This document shows positions 1 to 6,331 of a stretch of 20,759 nucleotides of DNA, piece after piece; the stretch's first letter is position 1, and each line of letters starts with the position of its first letter. Under the pieces are notes generated by a model that ran no database searches, was not told where the DNA came from, and saw nothing but the letters and a program-made list of their open reading frames with translations. The stretch lies in contig CAKQMI010000032.1 in the NCBI GenBank assembly GCA_934254835.1, forward strand, positions 1-20,759, read 5' to 3'. The position numbers were made by a program, and so were the translations under genes. The stretch comes from an uncultured Clostridia bacterium (GTDB lineage: Bacteria; Bacillota; Clostridia; Christensenellales; CAG-917).

Positions 1-37
1 AGGCTTTTCGGATTTCATTGAATTGGAGGTAAAGTAA
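1..37 (+). CDS. C-terminal end of probable Prp ribosomal protease (partial)
   Basis: The frame beginning at base 2 reads GFSDFIELEVK and stops at 35-37, just before the ribosome site of rpmA. In most Firmicutes the gene between rplU and rpmA encodes Prp (YsxB, DUF464), the cysteine protease that trims the N-terminus of L27, and the L27 here has the matching cleavage motif. The residues fit the end of a Prp protein, but only 11 are visible, so the assignment rests mainly on gene order. The last codons contain the GGAGGT (25-30) used by rpmA, so the two genes are probably translationally linked. Confidence 0.4.
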   Translation, partial: GFSDFIELEVK

Positions 38-38
38 T

Positions 39-317
39 ATGTTTATTAATATACAATTATTTGCTCATAAAAAAGGCTCGGGTAGCTCGCACAACGGACG
101 TGACAGCGCGGCAAAACGCCTCGGTCCCAAGCGTTCCGACGGACAATTCGTACTTGCAGGCAACATTCTTATGCGCCAACGCGGGACGAAAATCCACCCC
201 GGCATCAACGTAGGCATCGGCAGTGACGACACGCTTTACGCATTGAAAGACGGCATCGTTCGTTTTGAAAGAAAGGGCAGAAGTGATAAACAAGTTTCGG
301 TCTACGAAGCGGAATAA
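39..317 (+). CDS. rpmA: 50S ribosomal protein L27
   Basis: This is large-subunit ribosomal protein L27, 92 aa. Its N-terminal tail reaches the peptidyl-transferase centre. The core is typical: KKGSGSSHNGRDS near the start, then KRLGPKRSDGQFV, AGNILMRQRGT, and GSDDTLYALKDGIVRFE. Residues 1-9 (MFINIQLFA) form the Firmicutes-type extension ending in the F-A motif. In Staphylococcus and Bacillus, Prp removes this extension after the Ala, exposing the functional N-terminus, here HKKG. GGAGGT at 25-30 sits 8 nt before the ATG and fixes the start. A terminator follows directly, so rpmA ends its transcription unit. Confidence 0.97.
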   Translation: MFINIQLFAHKKGSGSSHNGRDSAAKRLGPKRSDGQFVLAGNILMRQRGTKIHPGINVGIGSDDTLYALKDGIVRFERKGRSDKQVSVYEAE

Positions 318-332
318 TTAAAAAATCAAAAA

Positions 333-358
333 CCCTGCGAGAAATCGCAGGTTTTTTT
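333..358 (+). terminator. Intrinsic terminator after rpmA
   Basis: A perfect 7-bp stem (cctgcga 334-340 / tcgcagg 345-351) with a GAAA tetraloop is followed by seven T (352-358). It lies 16 nt after the rpmA stop and separates the ribosomal operon from ogg. Confidence 0.9.
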
Positions 359-372
359 ATGCAAAAAATCGC

Positions 373-405
373 TTGACACGGGCGTTTTCAAGGTTTTAAT
401 ATAAT
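373..405 (+). promoter_or_regulatory. Promoter for ogg, placed for a leaderless transcript
   Basis: A perfect TTGACA (-35) lies at 373-378. Several overlapping -10 candidates follow: TTTAAT at 395-400 (spacer 16), TAATAT at 397-402 (spacer 18) and a perfect TATAAT at 400-405, whose spacer of 21 is too long for the usual geometry. Any of them puts the transcription start at about 406-412, while the ogg ATG is at 410. There is no Shine-Dalgarno sequence in front of that ATG. Confidence 0.7.
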
Positions 406-409
406 CCTA

Positions 410-1252
410 ATGGATTATATTGTCGAAAAAGGTAAAATTACCGTAATAAATCCCGCCGATTTTGACGTGCGCAAAACTTTTGAATGCGGACAGGTGTTCA
501 GATACAAAAAAACCGACGAGGGTTACGAGATAGTCGCAAAAAATCAGCACGCTGTCTTAAAAAATGTGCAAAATAACGTCGAAATCGCCTGTTCGGACGA
601 AAATTTTTTCGTAAAATACTTTGATTTGTGCAAAAACTATGATATAATAAGGTTGAATTTGATTGATAAAGGCCTTTTTCGGGCGACAATTGATTTCGGA
701 CAGGGGATACGAATTCTTAAACAAGATCCGTTTGAAACGGTGATAAGTTTCATAATTTCGGCAAACAACCATATCCCCCGCATAAAATCGATTATCGAAA
801 GGCTGTCGTCGGCACTCGGCGAAAGGTGCGACGGCTACAACGCTTTTCCGACAGCCACGGCTCTTGCCGAAAAAGACGTCGAATTTTATCAAAAAGCAGG
901 TCTTGGGTACCGTGCGCAGTATATTGTTGACACCAGCAGGGCGATTTGCGACGGATTTGACCTTTTGGGGCTTGAAAATCTTCCGACGGACGAAGCCAGA
1001 AAAGCCCTTATGACGCTGAAAGGCGTCGGTCCGAAAGTTGCGGACTGCATTTTGTTGTTCGGGTACGGTCGCGGGGACGTTTTCCCTGTGGATACCTGGA
1101 TAAAAAAGGTTTACAACACCTACTTCGGGCATGAAGACAACCCGTTGAAAATCCGAAAAGCGTTGACCGACAAGTTCGGCGACCTCTCGGGATATGCGCA
1201 ACAATATTTGTTCTTCTATAAAAGAGAACAGGAATATATTACACATCGTTAA
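410..1252 (+). CDS. ogg: 8-oxoguanine DNA glycosylase/AP lyase (OGG family)
   Basis: This 280-aa HhH-GPD superfamily DNA repair enzyme removes 8-oxoguanine opposite C and nicks the abasic site. The N-terminal OGG domain shows FECGQVFRYKK (about 25-35). The helix-hairpin-helix is LKGVGPKVADCILLF, with Lys209 in the position of the Schiff-base lysine. Asp228 in the FPVDTW motif matches the catalytic aspartate. The 19-residue Lys-Asp spacing equals that of human OGG1 (K249/D268). The length fits bacterial OGG proteins of the Clostridium acetobutylicum type. The first ATG is used because the next in-frame Met is far downstream. The NYN gene starts 17 nt after the stop with its own ribosome site, so the pair is probably co-transcribed. 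Confidence 0.93.
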   Translation: MDYIVEKGKITVINPADFDVRKTFECGQVFRYKKTDEGYEIVAKNQHAVLKNVQNNVEIACSDENFFVKYFDLCKNYDIIRLNLIDKGLFRATIDFGQGIRILKQDPFETVISFIISANNHIPRIKSIIERLSSALGERCDGYNAFPTATALAEKDVEFYQKAGLGYRAQYIVDTSRAICDGFDLLGLENLPTDEARKALMTLKGVGPKVADCILLFGYGRGDVFPVDTWIKKVYNTYFGHEDNPLKIRKALTDKFGDLSGYAQQYLFFYKREQEYITHR

Positions 1253-1269
1253 TAAATGGAGGGTTATTT

Positions 1270-1839
1270 ATGAATACCAAGAAAATTGTTGTTTTGGCCG
1301 ATATCGAAAGTGTACGCGTGCCGTTCACTTCCTTTGAAAAGGCACTGAAAGAAGTATCCAAGTACGGCGACGTCGCAGGTTGCAAATTCTATGGATACAG
1401 CGCAAAACGTACCAAAGACTACGCAGACTTCATCGCAGATAACAACTTCGACGCGTTGTCCTCGCTCGCAGGAAAGAGAAAAGGCAAACTTGACCTTCGC
1501 CAAGTTATCGACGCAACCCGTCTTGCCGAAAACCGCAAAATCGACGGTATCTTCCTTATGTACGGCAAAGGAAACATTAAGCCTTTGATCAGTTATCTCC
1601 GCACTCTCGGCATCGAAGTCTACGCAGGCGTTACCGAGCCCGACGACAACAGCGCGAAATGCAACCAAACCATTATTTTGGAAGAAGGTCTGCTCTATAC
1701 GCAAGTATCGCACGCAGCACCCAAGAAAGTTGCTCCCGCTCCCGCAACCGCAACTCGTCCCGCACCCGCGGTACGTCCCGCTGCGGCAAACGACGACGAC
1801 GATATCATCGCAAAACTCGCCGCGCTTCTCGGTGACTAA
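1270..1839 (+). CDS. NYN (PIN-like) domain protein with altered active site and acidic tail
   Basis: This 189-aa protein has the layout of a LabA/NYN domain. Strand 1 is IVVLADIES (Asp11), the middle motif is KLDLRQVIDA (Asp75, Asp81), and the last motif is IDGIFLMYGKGNIKPLISYL (Asp92). It ends with GIEVYAGV and a short helix (about 99-130). NYN domains are usually metal-dependent RNases. The family motif S-G-D-G-D is G99-K100-G101-N102 here, so two expected acidic ligands are missing and catalysis may be lost. Residues about 148-175 are an Ala/Pro-rich linker with lysines. The tail NDDDDIIAKLAALLGD looks like an acidic amphipathic docking helix. GGAGG at 1258-1262 supports the start. Its exact role is unknown; the neighbour is ogg. 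Confidence 0.75.
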   Translation: MNTKKIVVLADIESVRVPFTSFEKALKEVSKYGDVAGCKFYGYSAKRTKDYADFIADNNFDALSSLAGKRKGKLDLRQVIDATRLAENRKIDGIFLMYGKGNIKPLISYLRTLGIEVYAGVTEPDDNSAKCNQTIILEEGLLYTQVSHAAPKKVAPAPATATRPAPAVRPAAANDDDDIIAKLAALLGD

Positions 1840-1876
1840 TCACTAAAAGGGATAAGAGGGACAATGCCTTATTAAA

Positions 1877-1929
1877 GGCGGATTCCTCATGACAAAAAAA
1901 GCAAATCCGCCGACAACCGTCGGCGGATT
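1877..1929. repeat. Three copies of an 8-mer forming mutually exclusive hairpins
   Basis: ggcggatt occurs at 1877-1884 and again at 1922-1929, with its complement aatccgcc at 1904-1911 between them. The strongest structure is a perfect 11-bp stem, 1904-1914 with 1919-1929, and loop aacc. The alternative pairs 1877-1884 with 1904-1911. A further small hairpin (gcctt 1866-1870 / aaggc 1875-1879) overlaps the first copy. On the plus strand no T-run follows, so this is not an ordinary terminator. On the minus strand TGC then seven T follow, but no minus-strand gene lies upstream. A possible -10 TATAAA at 1935-1940 would put the inverted repeat at the -35 region, as an operator would be. Confidence 0.75.
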
Positions 1930-1933
1930 ATGA
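1889..1933 (+). CDS. Possible 14-aa leader peptide before the oxidoreductase operon
   Basis: The ORF reads MTKKANPPTTVGGL. It starts at ATG 1889, 10 nt after a weak AAAGG (1874-1878), and its codons span both arms of the 11-bp inverted repeat. Its TGA (1931-1933) overlaps an ATG at 1930 that is in frame with the ferredoxin. An even shorter ORF, MPY-stop, lies at 1864-1875 after AAGAGGG. Translating ribosomes would disrupt the hairpins, as in attenuation. It contains no run of branched-chain codons. It may be chance: only position and overlap support it. Confidence 0.25.
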   Translation: MTKKANPPTTVGGL

Positions 1934-1971
1934 TTATAAATCGATATTACTTAGTACAAGAGGTTTTTACT

Positions 1972-2175
1972 ATGGCAAAAATAACCATAAACTCCGAGGC
2001 GTGCAAGGGTTGCGGTTTATGCACTCTCGCTTGCCCCAAAAAAATCCTTGCCATCTCCGCGCACAGCAACAACAAAGGTTATTATTACGTTGAGGTCACG
2101 GACAAAGACAAGTGCATCGGTTGCGCGGCGTGCGCAATCACTTGTCCCGACGTCGTTATCGAGGTGGAAAGATGA
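1972..2175 (+). CDS. 2-oxoacid:ferredoxin oxidoreductase, delta subunit (2[4Fe-4S] ferredoxin)
   Basis: This 67-aa ferredoxin-like electron-transfer subunit carries two complete CxxCxxCxxxCP clusters: Cys11, 14, 17, 21 and Cys48, 51, 54, 58. Each set holds a [4Fe-4S] centre. It passes electrons from the TPP-bearing core enzyme to free ferredoxin in the cytoplasm. AGAGG at 1959-1963, 8 nt before ATG 1972, selects this start. An in-frame ATG at 1930 would add 14 residues without a good ribosome site. The TGA overlaps the ATG of the alpha-subunit gene (ATGA), so translation is coupled. It is the VorD/KorD equivalent of the operon. Confidence 0.93.
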   Translation: MAKITINSEACKGCGLCTLACPKKILAISAHSNNKGYYYVEVTDKDKCIGCAACAITCPDVVIEVER

Positions 2176-3236
2176 GCAAGAAACTTATGAAAGGCAACGA
2201 AGCAATCGCAGAAGCCGCCGTTCGTGGCGGATGTCGTTTCTTTGCGGGCTATCCCATTACTCCGCAAAACGAAATTCCCGAATATATGAGTTGGCGACTT
2301 TTTGAGGTCGGCGGACAATTCGTGCAGTCGGAAAGCGAGGTCGCGGCAATCAATATGGTTTACGGCGCGGCAGGCGCGGGCGCACGCGCGATGACAAGTT
2401 CGTCCAGCCCCGGAATTTCTTTGAAACAAGAGGGCATTTCCTATATCGCCGGTGCGGAACTTCCGTGCGTCATCATAAATATGGTCAGGGGCGGTCCCGG
2501 ACTTGGCGGAATCCAGCCTGCTCAAAGCGACTACTTCCAAGCAACCAAGGGCGGTGGACACGGCGACTATCGTATGCTCGTTTACGGTCCCAACAGTGTG
2601 CAGGAATGCGTCGATATTTTGTACAACGCGTTCGACAAAGCCGACGAATACCGCATTCCCGTTATGATTTTGGGCGACGGTATGCTCGGACAAATTATGG
2701 AAGCCGTGGAACTTCCCGAGATGAAAGACGTCGAAAAACTGCCCAAAAAAGACTGGGCGTCAACAGGCGAAGGCATCGGTGAAAACCGCCGTGTCGTCAA
2801 CAGTCTGTATATCGAGCCGGACGCTCTCGAAGACCTCTGCAAAAAACAATTTGAAAAATACGACCTCATCGCAAAACGCGAAACAATGTATGAAGAATAC
2901 CTTTGCGACGACGCCGAAATCGTGCTGACCGCATACGGCACAGTCGCTCGTATCGCAAAATCCGCCGTCAATATCTTGCGCGAGCAGGGCATAAAGGCGG
3001 GCTTGTTGCGACCGATTACGCTTTTCCCGTTCCCGAACGAGGCGTTTATGAAAGTTGCAAACAATCCGTCCGTCAAGAGATTTGTCTGCTCGGAACTTTC
3101 GATGGGACAGATGATCGAGGACGTCAGACTTGCAATCGAATGCAAAAAACCCGTTGACTTCTTCGGCCGTACGGGCGGAAACGTTATGACGCCCGAGGAC
3201 ATCGTCGAATTTGTAAAAGGGGAGGTAAAGAAATAA
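2172..3236 (+). CDS. vorB: 2-oxoacid:ferredoxin oxidoreductase, alpha subunit (VorB/KorA type)
   Basis: This 354-aa subunit provides the pyrimidine-binding half of the thiamine diphosphate site and substrate contacts. Diagnostic motifs are GYPITPQNEIPEYM near residue 26, the ESE motif in VQSESEVAAINMVYGAA, TSSSSPGISLKQEG, and NMVRGGPGLGG. A C-terminal transketolase-like domain carries VLTAYGTVARIAKSAV and GLLRPITLFPFP. Overall it most resembles VorB (3-methyl-2-oxobutanoate oxidoreductase) proteins of Clostridia, so branched-chain 2-oxoacids are the likely substrates. 2-Oxoglutarate or aryl-2-oxoacids cannot be excluded. The ATG at 2172, after GAGGTGG, overlaps the ferredoxin stop; its own TAA overlaps the next ATG by one base. 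Confidence 0.93.
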   Translation: MSKKLMKGNEAIAEAAVRGGCRFFAGYPITPQNEIPEYMSWRLFEVGGQFVQSESEVAAINMVYGAAGAGARAMTSSSSPGISLKQEGISYIAGAELPCVIINMVRGGPGLGGIQPAQSDYFQATKGGGHGDYRMLVYGPNSVQECVDILYNAFDKADEYRIPVMILGDGMLGQIMEAVELPEMKDVEKLPKKDWASTGEGIGENRRVVNSLYIEPDALEDLCKKQFEKYDLIAKRETMYEEYLCDDAEIVLTAYGTVARIAKSAVNILREQGIKAGLLRPITLFPFPNEAFMKVANNPSVKRFVCSELSMGQMIEDVRLAIECKKPVDFFGRTGGNVMTPEDIVEFVKGEVKK

Positions 3237-3970
3237 TGGCAAAAGTATTTGAAAAAACCAAAATGCTGACCGACGTTCCCTTCCACTATTGCCCCGGTTG
3301 CACGCACGGTATCGCGCACAGACTCGTTGCCGAAGCGTTGGAAGAACTGGGCGCAGAAGGGCATTGCATAGGTATCGCATCGGTTGGTTGCAGTGTGTTT
3401 GCATACAATTATTTCAATTGCGATATGATTCAGGCGTCGCACGGACGCGCTCCCGCCGTTGCAACGGGTGCAAAACGCGCCAACCCCAACAACGTCGTGT
3501 TTGCCTATCAGGGCGACGGCGACCTTGCAAGTATCGGTATGGCGGAAATCGTACACGCGGCGACTCGCGGTGAAAAAATCACCGTCATCTTCATCAACAA
3601 CGCAATCTACGGTATGACGGGCGGACAAATGGCTCCCACAACCCTCGACGGTCAAAAGTCCACCACCTGTATTTACGGCAGAGATCCTTCCATTAACGGC
3701 AACCCCGTCAAAATGTGCGAACTTTTGGCAACGCTCACCGGTCCCGCGTATATCGCAAGGGAAAGTTTGTGCGACGTCAAACACATCGTTTCGGCGAAAA
3801 AGGCAATCAAAAAAGCGTTTGAACATCAGATAAACGGCGACGGATTTACTATGGTGGAACTGTTGTCGAGTTGCCCGACCAACTGGCATATGACGCCCGA
3901 ACAATCCCTCAAATACGTTGCCGGGGATATGGAACAACTTTATCCGTTGGGCGTATTCAAGGAGGTGTAA
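3236..3970 (+). CDS. vorA: 2-oxoacid:ferredoxin oxidoreductase, beta subunit (TPP-binding)
   Basis: This 244-aa subunit binds the diphosphate of TPP and a proximal [4Fe-4S] cluster. The TPP motif starts at GDGD (93-96) and ends with NNAIYGMTGGQ (Asn121/122), the usual spacing of about 28-30. Four cysteines fit the known cluster ligands of this enzyme group: Cys19 and Cys22 in CPGC, Cys52 in VGCSVF, and Cys213 in SSCPTNW. The reaction is oxidative decarboxylation of a 2-oxoacid to acyl-CoA with reduction of ferredoxin. The ATG shares one base with the alpha stop (TAATG). The end of the gene contains GGAGGTG (3961-3967), the ribosome site of the gamma gene. Fully intact. Confidence 0.94.
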   Translation: MAKVFEKTKMLTDVPFHYCPGCTHGIAHRLVAEALEELGAEGHCIGIASVGCSVFAYNYFNCDMIQASHGRAPAVATGAKRANPNNVVFAYQGDGDLASIGMAEIVHAATRGEKITVIFINNAIYGMTGGQMAPTTLDGQKSTTCIYGRDPSINGNPVKMCELLATLTGPAYIARESLCDVKHIVSAKKAIKKAFEHQINGDGFTMVELLSSCPTNWHMTPEQSLKYVAGDMEQLYPLGVFKEV

Positions 3971-3972
3971 GT

Positions 3973-4497
3973 ATGGAAAAAATCATCATCGCAGGCTTCG
4001 GCGGACAGGGTGTTTTGTCGCTCGGACAATTCATCGCATACGCCGCGTTATATGAAAACAAAGCGGTTACTTGGCTTCCTTCTTACGGTCCCGAAATGCG
4101 TGGCGGTACGGCAAACTGCAGTGTCGTCGTCGACGACGTCGAGGTTGCGTCACCCATCATCGCGGTGCCCGATACCCTCATCGCAATGAACAAACCGAGC
4201 CTTGACAAGTTCAAAGACAAGGTGCGTCCCGGCGGACTTATCATCGTCAACAGCAGTCTTATTTCCGACAAGGTCGAGCGCACCGACGTCACCACGATTT
4301 ACGTCCCCGCCAACGAACTTGCGCACGAGGCAGGCAACGACAAAACGGCAAATATCGTCGTCTTGGGCGCGTACATTAAGTACAGCAATCTCTTCCCGCG
4401 CGACGTTATGCAAAGCACCATCGAAAAGGTTTTCCACGCAAAACCAAAGGTTATCCCCGTCAACCAAAAAGCGTTTGACATAGGATATAGTCTTTAA
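3973..4497 (+). CDS. vorC: 2-oxoacid:ferredoxin oxidoreductase, gamma subunit
   Basis: This 174-aa subunit belongs to the pyruvate/ketoisovalerate oxidoreductase gamma family, which in the assembled enzyme contributes to CoA handling and complex stability. It shows the N-terminal IIIAGFGGQGVLSLGQ (about 4-19) and the family-typical SYGPEMRGGTANCSVVV (about 37-53). The length is normal. The start is ATG 3973, placed 5 nt after the GGAGGTG embedded in the end of the beta gene. An upstream in-frame extension from 3871 only overlaps the beta coding region. It closes the four-gene operon, 7 nt before a strong terminator. Confidence 0.93.
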   Translation: MEKIIIAGFGGQGVLSLGQFIAYAALYENKAVTWLPSYGPEMRGGTANCSVVVDDVEVASPIIAVPDTLIAMNKPSLDKFKDKVRPGGLIIVNSSLISDKVERTDVTTIYVPANELAHEAGNDKTANIVVLGAYIKYSNLFPRDVMQSTIEKVFHAKPKVIPVNQKAFDIGYSL

Positions 4498-4504
4498 TAA
4501 ATCT

Positions 4505-4528
4505 GCCCGATTTTCATCGGGCTTTTTT
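4505..4528 (+). terminator. Intrinsic terminator of the oxidoreductase operon
   Basis: A perfect 7-bp stem (gcccgat 4505-4511 / atcgggc 4516-4522), loop tttc, and six T at 4523-4528. It begins 7 nt after the gamma-subunit stop codon. Confidence 0.93.
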
Positions 4529-4588
4529 ATTGCCAAAATTTTCATAATCTTGCACAACGGCAAGTTTACAGTATCAAAATAATTTATA

Positions 4589-4624
4589 AAGTGCAGAATA
4601 CGTCGTATTCCGCACTTATTTTTT
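4589..4624. terminator. Second, tandem terminator-like hairpin
   Basis: aagtgc-a-gaatac (4589-4601) pairs with gtattc-c-gcactt (4605-4617): 12 bp with one A/C mismatch and a 3-nt loop. TATTTTTT (4617-4624) follows. It could back up the 4505 terminator and protect the nfeD promoter from read-through. The rest of the 4498-4749 gap is AT-rich and holds the nfeD promoter region but no ORF. Confidence 0.55.
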
Positions 4625-4653
4625 GCAAAATAAACTGTGAAAAGACAAAAATT

Positions 4654-4719
4654 TTTCAATAGATATTTAATAGTATATAAAACATAACTATTGAAATTTT
4701 GTTTTTTTTATGGTAAAAT
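4654..4719 (+). promoter_or_regulatory. Promoter of the nfeD-floA operon with overlapping inverted repeat
   Basis: TTGAAA (4691-4696), a 17-nt spacer, and TAAAAT (4714-4719) preceded by TGG (extended -10) make a near-consensus housekeeping promoter. Transcription should start near 4726, with AAGGAG (4736-4741) leading to ATG 4750. A perfect 9-bp inverted repeat, tttcaatag (4654-4662) / ctattgaaa (4688-4696), ends exactly on the -35 hexamer. A nested pair aatagt (4669-4674) / actatt (4687-4692) overlaps it. This is the layout of an operator or AT-rich regulator site, but no regulator is identified. In B. subtilis the equivalent operon uses sigma-W; here the elements look like sigma-A. Confidence 0.75.
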
Positions 4720-4749
4720 ATAGTCGAAATAAATAAAGGAGCCGAGGTT

Positions 4750-5307
4750 ATGTTTTTGGATTTTGCGCTGTCAAGCACGTTTTCACAAGAGTTGGTTTAT
4801 CTTTTTCAAGAGATGGACGTTGCGTCGGCAATTTGTTTTTTCATGGGGCTCACGTTCATCATCGTTGAAATATTCACGCCGGGCTTTGGTTTTTTCGGAG
4901 TATCGGGCATAATACTTTCGGTGATAGGCATCGTACTTCGCGCGACGCACGGAGGCAACGGCAATCCCGTGGTGCAGGCGTTGTTGCTTTTGCTTATTAT
5001 GATTATCGTTTGTATCGTTGCGTTTGTATTTATGGCGGTGTCGTCCAAAAAGGGCTGGCTGTCCAAGACTCCGTTCGTGATGAAGGAAAGCGCGGTGTCA
5101 ACGGGCGTGTCCGAGGGTACTGCGGATTATTCGTGCCTTGTCGGAAAAGTCGGCAAGACGCTTTGCGCGTTACGTCCGTCGGGCATTGTCGATATTGACG
5201 GCGTCAGGTACGACGTCGTTGCCGAAAACGAGTTTATCGACGCAGACGTCCAAATCAAGGTGATGCGCGTCGAGGGCGTGCGCATTGTCGTCGCCAAAAT
5301 TTTGTAA
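4750..5307 (+). CDS. NfeD-family membrane protein
   Basis: This 185-aa protein has the short NfeD architecture. It has a hydrophobic segment at about 26-62 (ICFFMGLTFIIVEIFTPGFG, then a glycine turn and a second helix), another helix at about 75-98, and a C-terminal OB-fold-like domain (about 127-185) starting LVGKVGKTLCALRPSGIVDI and ending IKVMRVEGVRIVVAKIL. NfeD proteins are encoded next to flotillin/stomatin genes and are thought to assist their membrane assemblies. The floA gene follows after 19 nt, which supports the call. AAGGAG, 8 nt upstream of ATG 4750, fixes the start. It is the first gene of a long co-directional run. Confidence 0.88.
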   Translation: MFLDFALSSTFSQELVYLFQEMDVASAICFFMGLTFIIVEIFTPGFGFFGVSGIILSVIGIVLRATHGGNGNPVVQALLLLLIMIIVCIVAFVFMAVSSKKGWLSKTPFVMKESAVSTGVSEGTADYSCLVGKVGKTLCALRPSGIVDIDGVRYDVVAENEFIDADVQIKVMRVEGVRIVVAKIL

Positions 5308-5326
5308 ATATTTGGAGGTATAAATT

Positions 5327-6331
5327 ATGTTATTAACCGCGCTTTGTTTGACGGAAGCCGTCACCGCGCTTATCATCGTGTTGGCGGTGCTTGTGGTGGT
5401 GCTGGCAGTATTTTTCGCGCTCGTTCCCGTCGGGACGTGGTTCAGAGCGTTGGTGTCCGGCGCAAGAATTTCGATGGGACGACTCATCGGTATGCGTCTG
5501 CGTCGCATCAATATCCGAATGATTGTCGAGGCGTATATCAACGCCGTGAAAGCGGGGCTCGACATCGACGTCGTGGAACTGGAAACTCACTATATGGCGG
5601 GTGGCGACGTCTTAAAAGTCGTCAACGCATTGATTTCGGCGCACAGCGCAAACATCGATTTGTCGTTGCGCACGGCAAAAGCCATCGACCTTGCGGGGCG
5701 TGACGTTTTGAATGCGGTCAAGGTCAGCGTCAACCCCAAGGTCATCGAAACTCCCGCAATTTCCGCAATCGCCAAAAACGGTATCGAATTGCGCGCAAAA
5801 GCCCGTGTTACGGTGCGTGCAAATATCGCTCGTCTTGTCGGCGGTGCGGGTGAAGAAACGATAATCGCCCGTGTCGGCGAGGGTATCGTCACCACAATCG
5901 GCAGTTCCAACACCCACGAAGAGGTGCTGGAAAACCCCGACCGTATCAGCAAAACCGTTTTGCAAAAAGGCTTGGACGCGGGCACTGCGTTCGAGATTTT
6001 GTCAATTGATATCGCCGACATCGACGTAGGCAGAAACATCGGCGCACAACTTCAAATGGACCAAGCCGAGGCGGACAAACGTATCGCGCAGGCAAAGGCG
6101 GAAGAACGTCGCGCAATGGCTGTCGCGCAGGAGCAGGAAATGAAAGCCCGCACCCAAGAAATGCGCGCCGAAGTCGTCAAAGCGGAGGCGGAAGTCCCCG
6201 AGGCTATGGCGGACGCATTCAGAAACGGCAGGCTTGGCGTTATGGACTACTACAACATGCAAAACGTCATCGCCGACACCGCAATGCGCAACGCAATCAG
6301 CGGTAAGAAACCCGACGAAGACAAAAAATAA
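5327..6331 (+). CDS. floA: Flotillin-like protein FloA
   Basis: This 334-aa scaffold of bacterial functional membrane microdomains is close in length to B. subtilis FloA (YqfA). A hydrophobic hairpin-type anchor lies at about 10-36 (ALIIVLAVLVVVLAVFFALV). A PHB/SPFH domain follows, including MRLRRINIRMIVEAYINA and the conserved KVSVNPKVIETPAISAIAK (about 130-150). The Ala/Glu/Lys-rich region at about 243-290, with QAEADKRIAQAKAEERRAMA, forms a coiled coil. The C-terminus has the family signature GRLGVMDYYNMQNVIADTAM. GGAGGT at 5313-5318 marks the start. The TAA shares its last A with the next ATG, so the downstream membrane protein is coupled to it. Confidence 0.96.
   Translation: MLLTALCLTEAVTALIIVLAVLVVVLAVFFALVPVGTWFRALVSGARISMGRLIGMRLRRINIRMIVEAYINAVKAGLDIDVVELETHYMAGGDVLKVVNALISAHSANIDLSLRTAKAIDLAGRDVLNAVKVSVNPKVIETPAISAIAKNGIELRAKARVTVRANIARLVGGAGEETIIARVGEGIVTTIGSSNTHEEVLENPDRISKTVLQKGLDAGTAFEILSIDIADIDVGRNIGAQLQMDQAEADKRIAQAKAEERRAMAVAQEQEMKARTQEMRAEVVKAEAEVPEAMADAFRNGRLGVMDYYNMQNVIADTAMRNAISGKKPDEDKK

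Noticed and set aside
400..405. TATAAT at 400-405 as the certain -10 of ogg
   Set aside because: With TTGACA at 373-378 the spacer would be 21 nt. TTTAAT at 395-400 fits better; either way the message is nearly leaderless.
1904..1929. Ordinary plus-strand terminator after the NYN gene
   Set aside because: The 11-bp stem is perfect but is followed by ATGATTATAAA, not a T-run. A T-run exists only in the minus direction, where there is no gene to terminate.
1930..1971. 14-residue N-terminal extension of the ferredoxin from ATG 1930
   Set aside because: AGAGG at 1959-1963 is well spaced for ATG 1972, and the protein from there begins like other small ferredoxin subunits. The overlap with a possible leader ORF is noted separately.
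2582..3937. 451-aa open frame on the minus strand across the oxidoreductase genes
   Set aside because: It crosses two unmistakable plus-strand genes with conserved TPP and cysteine motifs; its own sequence is low-complexity and unlike any family I know.
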